From Paramarasmius palmivorus (taxonomy: Eukaryota > Basidiomycota > Agaricomycetes > Agaricales > Marasmiaceae): a DNA stretch of 64,000 nt. The notes below the pieces were generated by a model, which made no database searches, was not told the DNA's origin, and saw only the letters and a list, made by a program, of their open reading frames with translations. The stretch is taken from assembly GCA_037176845.1 (NCBI GenBank), contig JAYKXP010000045.1:364266-428265 (forward strand), given 5' to 3'. Shown piece by piece: positions 23,893 to 33,887 of this stretch (position 1 is the first letter of the stretch; each line of letters opens with the position of its first letter). The translations under genes and the position numbers were made by a program.

Positions 23893-25801
23893 ATGAGATC
23901 AACCCACGCTCTTTTCTTTAAGATTCTCCTTTTCGCTGAAGCCTGCGCGGCTCTTCGAGTATATGAACCTGTGCGGGAGTATGCTGGGTCGGGCTTCTTC
24001 TCTGAGTGGGATTACTACGGGAACATTGACAACACTACCTGGGGTGCGTTCATTTCACGCATCACTGTACCAAGCGCATTCACTGACAGACAATCAGGCA
24101 ATGTTTCTTATGTCGACAAAGAAACCGGTATTCGAGAGAAACTCACCTTCGTTGACCCAATGACCGGACACGCTGTCGTTCGAGTCGACAATACCACCGA
24201 CATTGAAGCCGGTAGTCCGTCTGCTTACCGCAATTCCGTGAGGACGCTTTCTGATCTCTAGGTAATGGACTGCTAAGCTGATTATCATCCCAGGTCAGGA
24301 TCACATCGAAGGATGCGTACCCGATTGGAAGCTTGATCATCATAGACGCCGTTCATATCCCTTATGGTTGCTCTGTACGTGTTGATTTCTGTACCTTTCA
24401 ACGGCTATCTGATACATTGCTTCTAGGTGTGGCCTGCGTTCCGGACGCTAGGAACTGAGCTCGGATGGCCACACGCTGGTCAGCTCGATCTCATCGAGGG
24501 TATCAACGGAATGACGGCCAACAACATGGTGATGCACACCGATCCTGGTTGTGTGCAGTCTCTCGGCGTTGACCAGGGAGGCAAAACGCTAGCTACGGAC
24601 TGTAACAGCGACGTAGGCTGCAAGGTCGAGGAAACGAAGTCTGACAGCTACGGAGAAGGGTTCGCGAAGGCTGGAGGGGGCGTGTTTACTCTCAAGATCG
24701 ACGTTGAAGGGGTGTTCATGTGGTTTTGGAGTGTGGGTGTTGGTTTTTTGATCCTCGCTTCCATGAAACTGATAGAATGTCCGCAGCGACGTGATATCCC
24801 AGTCTCTATATCTGAAGCCGACTCCTACTCGGCTATGAATTTATCAGATTGGGGAAAGCCCAGCGCAGCCTACCCCGCTGCTGGTTGTGATATTGAGAAC
24901 TTTTTCAAGCCACAAAAGCTCATCTTAGACATCACACTGTGCGGTCAATGGTGAGCATTACTTTGCCTTGGCTGGTGATCATCAATCTGAGTCCACTTGT
25001 AGGGCAGGTATACCTGAAGTGTACGCCGAAACATGTCCTGGAGAGTGCATTGTACGTACGTTCTGCGATTTGCCAGCTTTGGGATGCTTATTATGGTCCT
25101 CCTAGTCGAATGTGTACGGAGATGGAAGCAATTATGCTACTGCGTACTGGGAGATCGCGTATATTCGGACTTTCTCGACGAAGGCACTAGCCTCGAGAGC
25201 GGTGGCCAGGGATTCCCCGACGGATGTTGGCACGGAGTTTAACACTTCGATTGTGGTCGACTCGGCTGCGATTTCGGCGAGCCCGGTCTCTAAAACAGAT
25301 TTCCCCGTTGTCTTACCGACCACTTCTTCCGTCACTCTCTTGGATCCCACCGCCCCTGTCTTTTCTCCTACTACTGTAAACGACAGTCCTTCTTCCGTCG
25401 CTATATTCGATCCTCCCATCTCTATTTCTCCTAGTACTGTAACCGTGGACGACGCAGGTCCTGTTACCGTTCTTACAACGTCGCACCTTATTACCACCAT
25501 ACCAGTCACAGTCGATATCACTCAGTCTGACAAACAGCACAACTTCCCTGTAACGAGTACCATAACCCCGAGCATAGAGGAATCGGACACGGATGGGCAC
25601 CTCGCTGTCACGCAAATATCGTCAGTCCTTGTCTTGACGCTACCGATTACTATGAATGCTACTCTGGAGAGAGTTAGTTCAACGGTCTCATCCGATTTAG
25701 GCCAATCAACTTCGTCTTTCTCTGGTTCTGATTCCTCGAGCACCATTTCTACGATGGCCATTTACGTTCTCGTTCTTACAGTATTCTTTGCATCGCAGTA
25801 A
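23893..25801 (+). CDS. GH16-like GPI-anchored glucanase homologue, copy 5 (nucleophile Glu replaced by Gln)
   Basis: Seven exons (23893-24043, 24098-24237, 24294-24374, 24427-24732, 24787-24950, 25003-25051, 25106-25801) join in frame to about 528 residues. It is nearly identical to copy 4 through most of the GH16 domain. In the catalytic segment GQLDLIEG the nucleophile Glu is Gln143, a single G-to-C change (CAG against GAG), while Asp145 and Glu148 remain. Glu-to-Gln at the nucleophile normally abolishes retaining glycosidase activity while often preserving ligand binding. The Ser/Thr-rich stalk differs strongly from that of copy 4 although the domain is conserved. The C-terminal hydrophobic stretch (AIYVLVLTVFFASQ) suggests a GPI anchor. 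It lies tail-to-tail with MLKL-like protein B. Confidence 0.92.
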
Positions 25802-25878
25802 TATTGTAGTGCAGCGGCGCCAGATATTATGGATATAAAGTAGCACAAATGCACCAAAGACAATTCGGTACCTTCTCA

Positions 25879-27873
25879 TCATACTGCTTTGGAAACTCCT
25901 AGCGTGCTTACAATGGCATCAATATTGGGTCTCGCTGATACATCAGAACTCCAACATTTGGTCATCAAATCCCAAATGTTATCGTCCAGTCCCCTTTGTA
26001 ACACCTGCGCTTCTGTCGGCCTAGGAGGGCAAGTGCCGTTGGAGAGCTCGACCAGAACCTTCCCCGGAGCCTTGATGTTGGAGAATGGTTGTTTGTGCGT
26101 ATATATCTGAAGCGTTGTCAGATGCAAGTGATAATGGTGTGGATGGTTCGAACATACCTCGAGAACAGTCATCGCGAAGGCATAAATGTCTACCGCGAGA
26201 GAAGGAGGTGCTCCATCAATGATAACCTCTGGTGCAGACCATCGCCATGAATTGGTCATTCGGCTCTGGCTGAACGGTACTCCGGTAATCTCTTCAATGA
26301 TCTGCGATGATGCATATGAGTATCATCAACAGAATTTCGACAAAGCACGAACCTGTGAAAGTCCAAAGTCCGCAATCAAGGGATTCCCCATTTCATCAAT
26401 GACAATGTTGTCAGCTTTGAGATCGCCGTGTACAATGGGCGGTTTCATATGATGTAGAACTTGAATACCACGGGCGATGTTGATTATCTGCAAGCATGGC
26501 CGGTGAGAAAGGAACCTAGCCATTGAAAATAGCAATTGTACTCACTAGTTCGGGATAATTGATAGCTGAGTCGAACTTTGTGACATACTCGATGGCAGTA
26601 CCGTTAGATTTCCATGGACTGACCATATATCTGCCGGATGCTTGAGCTGAAAGTCTGACGCACGCGCAAGACAAATCAAACGTACGGATATGGTCCATCT
26701 TCAACACAGAACCCATAGAAGGGTAGAATGTGTCTTCCCCTGTCTACCTTCCAAAGCTCAGTCCACACCTTGACCTCGCGCGAGAACCGCTACGTGAAGC
26801 CATCATTAACATCGGGCTATTTACAAGGTCATGGAAAATACCTTGATACTCTTTGGATTGAAGTTCGAGGCGCGGACAGTTTTGATCGCAACCTTCTCTC
26901 GCTTAAGATAGAGCCCTTCGTAGATATCCATGGCTCCTTCTCCTTTGAGTGGAAACACCCCAATACGTTCGACCTCGCCACGCTTGAGGTGCAAATCGGG
27001 CAGGATCTCTTTACATTCAAGCTGGATTTGGTATAGGTTACTGGACAATCCACTGTGCACAATGTCCCCTCGCGTATTGTGTTGGCCCAATTCCTGTTAG
27101 GTGTTCAGCAGAATGATGGAAGAGCTAAAGATAGAAAACCACACGTTTTGCATGCTTGCCATGAACCTCACGCGCTTATTCTCCGGCTCATGTGATACTT
27201 CGAGGGCCATCGCTTGCCCATTCTTGATGTCAGAGAGGTGTGCAAGTATTTCCTTCTGGTCTTCTCTGTAAGTCTTCTCGAAATCCTCCTGCCAGCGGTT
27301 GGTCTCTATGGTTCCTACGAACTGTCTCCGGCTGAATATCAATTTGACGCGTTGGGGAAGGTACAACGCACCTGAAACTTCGTAAAGCAGTCAGAGATCA
27401 ACACGAGACAGCCCTGTATATCCTCTTTGATACTATCCTGCTTGAAGAATGACTTGATGAAGCCTAACTCTGCCCATTTCTCCATTTTTACTTGAATTTG
27501 TTCGAGGCAACTAGGGCGAAAGAAATGTCGGCTCGATAATCACCGTTGATAACGGAACCCCTACTATTGAACATCTTGAAAAGTGGCTTGGAGACTGTTG
27601 GACACTCGGTGCTCATGATCCCGTGTGGCTTGTAGGAGATGGTAACAGCGGAGAGACAGATTTCGTGCCTGATTCCTATCGCGAGCTGGTAAGGGTTATT
27701 CGACAATGGATCTGCAAATGAATAACTCACCGATTTATTGATACATTCTCGCAGAGTTGGATGATCTTGCAGAGTAGACCTACCGCAGGCTGCAATCCGG
27801 GAACAGGAGTAAATTCTACTGCAATTTCCGCTGCTGTCTTGCCGATCGCGATAAAGATCTGGCTTCCACTCAT
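25879..27873 (-). CDS. MLKL-like protein B: N-terminal four-helix bundle plus kinase domain
   Basis: Ten exons on the minus strand (27873-27731, 27675-27565, 27510-27372, 27321-27145, 27093-26842, 26789-26686, 26630-26546, 26487-26353, 26301-26158, 26106-25879) join in frame to about 505 residues. Residues 1 to about 190 form an all-helical region ([55 protein letters not shown]) of the pattern seen in fungal MLKL-type HeLo-like domains. From about residue 210 a kinase domain follows, with VAIKTVRA (beta3 Lys), [24 protein letters not shown] and a C-lobe ending IWDLMTKCW. The glycine-rich loop is unusual ([12 protein letters not shown]). Related proteins act in regulated cell death by membrane insertion of the helical bundle; that role is inferred here. 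It is paralogous to the gene at 7.6-9.6 kb with the same exon layout. Confidence 0.9.
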
Positions 27874-29302
27874 TTTGTGTATGTGAGGGCTGAAGCGAAG
27901 GGGTGTGACGAAAGTCTGTCTGGGAAGCAGTTTGTGAGCACACGAGGCAAAGGTACTCACTATCACCCAGCGCCAAAGACAAGGTTATCCATGAGAATCT
28001 AGAGGTAGCATGACACAGCTGGTTGTATATATCCTGAGAAGCTGATGTCCCGGGACTTCGGGGCGAAATGACCACCCATCACTCTTTATGCAATACAATG
28101 AGCACCTAATCTGCGGAATAACAAGACACGGCTTACGACTCTTTGTCTCTTTTCGGATTGGGATGTCCTGCTGAGTGTAGGATATAGGTTGAGACTCTCC
28201 CCATGTGCAACCACTATCATTTCGGGGCAAGGTACCAACGCCGTGTACTTTCTTCCATGTCTTCCATGAAGAGTAGTGATACGGTAATCTTGATTGGCGC
28301 CTTGGTGCGTTCGGAAGCTTCAGTGGAGATAAGCAAGAGGGATATGTGCGTCTCGTCTGTGTACAAGGTCAATAGAATACCGTCTCCAAACGAAAAAAGA
28401 AATAGCGTACTAGAGACAGTGCAGGGTATTGGCGGAGCAACATCATTATATCATGCAAGTGCCGAGCCTCTCAAGGAAAGAATGAGTGTGGTAGCAACAT
28501 TGTAATGTTGGAGGAGCTTCTACGCAGACCGCATTGCGGGGAAAAAGACGAGGAGGAATGAGCTATAAACTCTTTACTGAGACTATGGGTTACATGTCAA
28601 ATCTATGAAATTTGTCATTCACGCTCAGACGCACCTTATTCTCATTTTGGGTTTCTCTTTAGTCATTTATCCCTAACCAGGATTCGCCAAACTGCCAAAA
28701 AAAACTTTCGCGGTTTTGGACGAAGCGACGACTCTGGAATAGAAGACGCCTAAGACATCCGCAGGGTAAGAAGTTGAATTTACGGTTCAGACAGAGCGCG
28801 CACCGCAAGCTTTTTTTTGAGGACAAGTTGAAAAATTTTCCCTCGGAATGTGGAGCACATGTAGGTTGATGAACTGTAGTTTGATGGATAGCAGCGCGAT
28901 TTTGCAGGAGAAATGATCCTACGTTACTTGCCTATTCTCCAGTCTGAGTGAAGTCAAGAAAAAAACTGTCCTCGGGAGTTGCCGGCCATTTGATGGAGCT
29001 TACGCCGACGGACTCCGATCAACATTGTCCACGTCCGCTCATGTCTACAACTTGAACTCACACCAAAGCGAGCAGATTACTCGATAAACCATGGTGGGGC
29101 GAAACGAAACTGGACGGACAGGATTGGAGTTATCTTCGCTGTCATCGTCGGGATGCTGGCCCGGCTAAGGCGCTTGTTCTCGGAGTTGACTACTATGAAA
29201 AGAAGGTCTCCAGCGATTTAACTCCCCGCGGCGTGGACACAGATACTGGCTCTGATGTATCAATATTGGCCACGTGTTTACCACAGTGTAGTCCTTCCCT
29301 TC
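27874..29302. other. Gene-free interval
   Basis: No gene recognised. There is a minus-strand frame upstream of MLKL-like B (27488-28075) that overlaps its exons in another frame. A ttctcattttggg string at 28639-28651 also occurs at 33511-33521 and, inverted, near 32255. Confidence 0.4.
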
Positions 29303-29411
29303 CAGCAATTTACGAAACCCTAGAATATTTTTGAGAAACTCCAGGCAATTGATCTGTTTACATCCAAACAAAGGGCTCCACCCGGCCAGCTGTGCCGCTC
29401 CAGCGCTTTCC
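29303..29411 (-). repeat. Left arm of a long inverted repeat (5' leader of a kinase gene)
   Basis: The reverse complement of this segment matches 29736-29845 over about 108 bp with a few mismatches and small gaps. Read on the minus strand it encodes CLEFLKNILGFRKLLE, close to SLEFIKNILGIRKLL on the right arm. The right arm immediately precedes a kinase gene on the + strand. Confidence 0.85.
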
Positions 29412-29735
29412 TGGCGCTTAGGTCTCTCTCAAGCAGTTCACGGTGACGCTACCGACGCCGTTGAGCGACAACGACCACTACAGTATAGCATGCGGTTTAC
29501 GGATGCCATTCTCTTGCTACAGGAATGTTTCATATACTATTTCTTCTTGTAAAAACAGACGGCTCAGGCCGAGGTGGCCCGAAAGTCAATGTCAGAGTGC
29601 AGATTCTGAGTGACGCACAGCACTCAGAGCTTTTTTTGTGAGGAATCTGGATTGCGGTATCTCTTAGACCTACCAGAAAACGTGAAATCGGTGGTGAGGA
29701 AAGAAATTCCAAGATGCTGCCCCGGTGAAGCGCTG

Positions 29736-29845
29736 GACAAGCGCTGGGGCGGCACACCTAGCCGGGTGGAGCCCTTTGTTTGGACATAAACACCATCAAT
29801 AGCCTGGAGTTTATCAAAAATATTCTAGGGATTCGTAAATTGCTG
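29736..29845 (+). repeat. Right arm of the long inverted repeat
   Basis: Partner of 29303-29411. The arms are separated by a roughly 325 bp spacer. The segment ends seven bases before the ATG of the kinase gene at 29852 and is open in the same frame upstream of it, so it could be leader or an N-terminal extension. Confidence 0.85.
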
Positions 29846-29851
29846 TCATCT

Positions 29852-31891
29852 ATGACCTACGAATACGAACTCGAAATACTCCGGCTGCTATTCCAGGATA
29901 AAAGGGCTTACGAGAAACTGTTGGAACAGAGGGGCGACCTGGCCCAGTCGCTGTTAGACTGGTTACAGCAGGTATAGACAATCATTTTGTTCTCAGTAGA
30001 CATTGCTGACTGAGAAACTCATTCAGTTGATCGATGCCCCGGAAATTCCAAACGAGTTACGGCCTTCGATTTGCAGAACAATGGTCCGTCTTTCAAAGAG
30101 GTCTGACCTTGGTCCGAGCTGCTTGGCAATTCGAGGCGTTACCAGGCTCGGAAACAACCCGGTCGCCTTCGGTGGGTTCGGTGATATATGGAAAGGACAG
30201 CTGGAAGGATCGGAAGGGCAGCTCGTATGCATTAAAGTCGCCAGAGTGAATCTCACGTCGGATATGCAGTATTTACTCAAGGTATGTACTGTTCTTCGGA
30301 AGCGCTCTCATCTATATTCCATACAATATTGGCAGAATCACCTTCGCGAGGCAATCATTTGGCGGCAGCTCAGACATCCCAACCTTCTTCCCTGTCTCGG
30401 GCTGTATTATCTCAACGATACCAAAGAACGTGTTTGCTTGATATCTCCCTGGATTGAGGATGGCAATCTTGTTGACTTCCTCCGAAACCGCCCGCGAGAA
30501 TCTATCGACCACATCCAGCTAATGTATGATATGGCCAGCGGACTGTCTCACCTTCATTCCTTGAAAATAGTTCATGGTGACCTCAAAAGTGTAGGCTATC
30601 GAACCTTAAGCATCTGAATTTTCCAGACTGACGTAACCGAGAATATATAGGCCAATATTCTGATCACAACATCCTATCGAGCTTGCATCAGCGACTTCGG
30701 CTTGTCAAGCATTGCAGAGTCCCAAGTTTTCAGCGCCACGTCCAGTGTGCAGGCAGGAGGTACTGCACGATGGAGTGCCCCTGAAGTACATGATGGAAAA
30801 ACACCAACAACAGAGAGCGATATATACTCGTGCGGATGCCTTTTCTATGAGGTACGTAGTTTCTTCTGCCCACTTAAGAACACCTAATAAAAGGTGTTAG
30901 GTTATGACAGGCCTTCTTCCTTTCTATACTCTGAAGAGGGATCCCGCAATCGTGATGGCGGTCTTGCGAGGGGAACGTCCTCTGAAACCTCCCGATGTCA
31001 ACATACCAGAGTGGCTATGGTCGTTAATTAACCACTGTTGGAAAGCTGAGCCTGTGTCACGACTCAGTGCAGATGATCTGCTTCAGAGTCTATCATCAGA
31101 AAGAAACATCCCCCCTGCCGAGAACTGGGGCGACACAATATTCGCCGAGGTACAAAAGAACGTAGCAACTGGTCGTAGGCATCAAGACGTGCTGGCCTTT
31201 CTGGAAGCAGCAGTCGGAATGCAGTTCGTACCTAGATCGGGAACGAAGATCAGCGTAAAAGATTCAAACTCCGGTAACTCAGTGCGTAGTTTATTGTTTC
31301 CACTTCTTAGCCTCACTTCTGGTCAGGATTCGCCCTGGCCCAGTGCTACCCAGCTCCTTCAGCAGATGTCATTGCAAGAGAGGTTGCCGCGGTCAACATC
31401 AGAGGGGTATGTTTCATTCCACAGATCTCAGTCACTGAGCGTTTACATATACTGCTACATTAGCCTAGTCGTTCCTAACGCATCAGACTTGTAAGCTTTC
31501 TTTCCTCGTGTAAATTTGAAGCTACTGCTTACTGGCTTTCAGGAGTCAAGACGACCACCTCACAGTCCTGAACAAGCCTTTGTCGTCTCCCATCATTCGC
31601 CTCGCACGAGGCATTTCCGACAAGTTAGGTCTAACGACTTCGGACATTTCCTCTTCGCCGCCACCGTTCTCTAGACCACAGCCTACCATTCAATCGACGG
31701 GACAAAATTGTGGAACCGAACCACTTTCGACCTCACCTGGTAACGATCAAAGTAATCCGACTATAGTTGGCAAATCATCAACGGTGGCACCAAGAGAGGA
31801 GGTCTGCGATGTGAACAGTGATCATGATGCTGTGGCCAATGTATCTGGTGCGCTTTATCTTATCCTTTTGATCTCTGTTTTGTTCGACTAA
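29852..31891 (+). CDS. TKL-like protein kinase with extended C-terminal tail
   Basis: Exons 29852-29971, 30027-30281, 30336-30590, 30651-30851 and 30901-about 31260 are well supported; two or three further exons carry a tail to 31891. The protein starts with the roughly 40-residue helical module (EILRLLFQDKRAYEKLLEQR...SLLDWLQQ), then LIDAPEIP and a kinase domain with GGFGDIW, VCIKVARV, REAIIWRQLRHPN, VHGDLKSANIL, SDFGLS and SAPEV, so the catalytic residues are complete. The tail is Ser/Pro-rich and ends in a hydrophobic stretch (ALYLILLISVLFD) if the last frame is used. A splice out of that stretch into frames at 31907-32110 (DLLRAASILNAVYNHELPD) is a real alternative, so the 3' end is uncertain. 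An alternative start exists in frame at 29780. Its closest relative here is the broken kinase at 59.5 kb. Confidence 0.8.
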
Positions 31892-32236
31892 GAAGCGACC
31901 TATGTAGTGCATGACCTTCTTCGTGCTGCCAGCATTCTAAATGCTGTGTACAACCATGAACTCCCGGACTGTCGTATTGATGTGGGGGAAGCTGAGGATG
32001 TCATTACTCGCCTTGCTATGCAATGGGTTCTTGACCACTGGACTTCTGAGCGGATACTTTGGATTCACCGTGGGGATAATCACGAGAGGAGAATGCTTTG
32101 GGGTGATTACCCAGCGGCAACACCCAAGTCAAGTTCTCAGATCGCTCTCCGCATAGCACAAATTTGTGTCTCCCCACCTGGGCCTCGGCGGCTTGCTGCC
32201 AGCTTCTGCCTCTCGCAATCAGATCGCAGCACGGAA

Positions 32237-32267
32237 CATCAGGAAAATTCCAAAATGGGAATTCGGC
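32237..32267 (-). repeat. 31 bp inverted repeat, left copy
   Basis: The reverse complement matches 33503-33533 at 29 of 31 positions. It may mark the ends of an inserted element spanning about 32.2-33.5 kb, but I see no target-site duplication. Confidence 0.6.
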
Positions 32268-32339
32268 CAACTTGGTCCGTATTTCCGCGAGACTGGGCAA
32301 AAGCGAACAAATTCTCACTAACCGGTCAAATCTGATGCA

Positions 32340-33360
32340 ATTTGATGGTTTGACCGGTTTGTTCTAATTCAATATCCCATCTGCAGGTTCGTTAAAATTT
32401 GTTCAAATCCGTTCTCATTTGCGTTGATTGGGATCGATTCGCTGGTACTTAGTTTGCGTTATTCAGTCACTTCCAGCAATGAATAGAACATTATGAAGTT
32501 GTAAAAAAGATATTTATTACAACCCTATCTACTCATACAAGGTCATGCTACACTAGATCTACATTATCTACAGCACACGACACACCCTGCCAACCCTGCG
32601 TGAATTCAAGGAGACTGAAGGCTCGACAAGCTATAACGAGGCTATGGTCAGCTCAGCGACAGCAAAACAAATGGAGGTGACATACTGTGAGGAATGGCAA
32701 ACAAAAGAGTAGGGATCAGAGGCGAAATGTGTGAACGACGTAGGTGGAGGTATTCAGGAATACGGCAGCTGTACAAAGGAGTCTGAGTGACATTAGACAG
32801 GTTTGAACGAAGGCTGGATGAGAGACTCACCAATTCAATTAGAACTAAACAAACTCAAGCCATGTCTAGTAGAACCTGATTAGTTTCTGAACGTTACAAT
32901 TGTGAGCCCACCCGTACGTAGACTGAGGAAGGCGTGCGTAAGCGAATGCTGAAGGTGTTATAGAGAGAAGTGTTGATGTCGGGCGGGACTGGGGCTGACT
33001 GGGTGAAACGGAACGTGGGTGAAGATTCAAGAAAAGAAATCCGAGTCAAAAATGACGTGACCGTTCTGGAATAAATCTTCGGAAGTTACCGAGGAACTGT
33101 ACAGTTGATGGTGGCTTCGGAATTAGCCGATTCCGGACTTAGTGACAACTTTGTTGAAAGTGTACGAGTGCGTACCTCGGTGCCCTTTCCAATTCCCTTC
33201 CAACGGGCTTATAAAGGTAGCATCGCTAGAACTTGCTGTACACTTATGACCGTATATATATAATAAAACGCAATGATTAGTACGTGATATACAGAGTATC
33301 ATGGCTCGGCCCTCTGTAACCGGATACTTGACTCAACAACTCTTCGAGAAGCTGATATAA
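32340..33360. other. Gene-free interval between inverted repeats
   Basis: AT-rich sequence with no supported frame, flanked by the 31 bp inverted repeat. It could be a non-autonomous element or plain intergenic DNA. Confidence 0.4.
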
Positions 33361-33502
33361 ATTGGCACAAAGTGCACTGATTTTTCGTCGCGGGCAACAA
33401 AAGGGAACGAAACTGGACGAACTCGAACAAATTCTCACAAATCTTTCGAACCTACGTGAATTACCGGTTGTTAGGATCATTAGCCGAGGTTGCGCAAATT
33501 CT

Positions 33503-33533
33503 GCCGAATTCTCATTTTGGGATTTTCCTGATG
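33503..33533 (+). repeat. 31 bp inverted repeat, right copy
   Basis: Partner of 32237-32267 in opposite orientation. It reads directly into the NACHT-like fragment that follows. Confidence 0.6.
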
Positions 33534-33734
33534 AAAGGTCCCACATATTCCCTACAATCGCTTATCAGCTCACAAAATACGACACGCGGCTGGAGGATGC
33601 TATCCTAGCAGCGATCCAGAACGATTCATCTATCATCGATCTTTCCCCACCACCAGCAAAATGTCCCGGGGATGATAACCCCCTTATAATATCCAAAATC
33701 GATTTTAATGTACGCTATAGTGATAGATACTTAT
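33522..33734 (+). pseudogene. Fragment of an NLR NACHT domain (part 1)
   Basis: The frame carries SHIFPTIAYQLTKYDTRLED followed by AILAAIQNDSSI. This is the segment that follows the P-loop region in basidiomycete NACHT NTPases (typical pattern IFPTIAYQLA...LxxAIxxDPxI). No P-loop precedes it and the frame ends at 33734, inside a short inverted-repeat element. I read this as debris of an NLR gene whose next portion lies 2.9 kb downstream. Confidence 0.6.
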
Positions 33735-33887
33735 AACGCACTTGAGTTCAGATAATATCCTTATAATGGCCTTGTACGCACCTTATAATCCTCATCAGAA
33801 TGGCAGCCGCTGCCAGACTGATGGGGCATTATAACCACCTTGTAACCACCTTGTAACCACCTTATCATAACTCAAGTGCGTTATAAG
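33730..33887. mobile_element. 158 bp MITE-like element with 19 bp perfect terminal inverted repeats
   Basis: The left end cttataacgcacttgagtt (33730-33748) is the exact reverse complement of 33869-33887. Pairing continues imperfectly for about ten more bases inward. Internally it has repeated ccttgtaac and accaccttgtaac units. It has no coding capacity. Target-site duplications are not clear. A related sequence rich in ttataa and accttgta strings, with a short inverted repeat, lies near 36355-36470. Confidence 0.7.
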
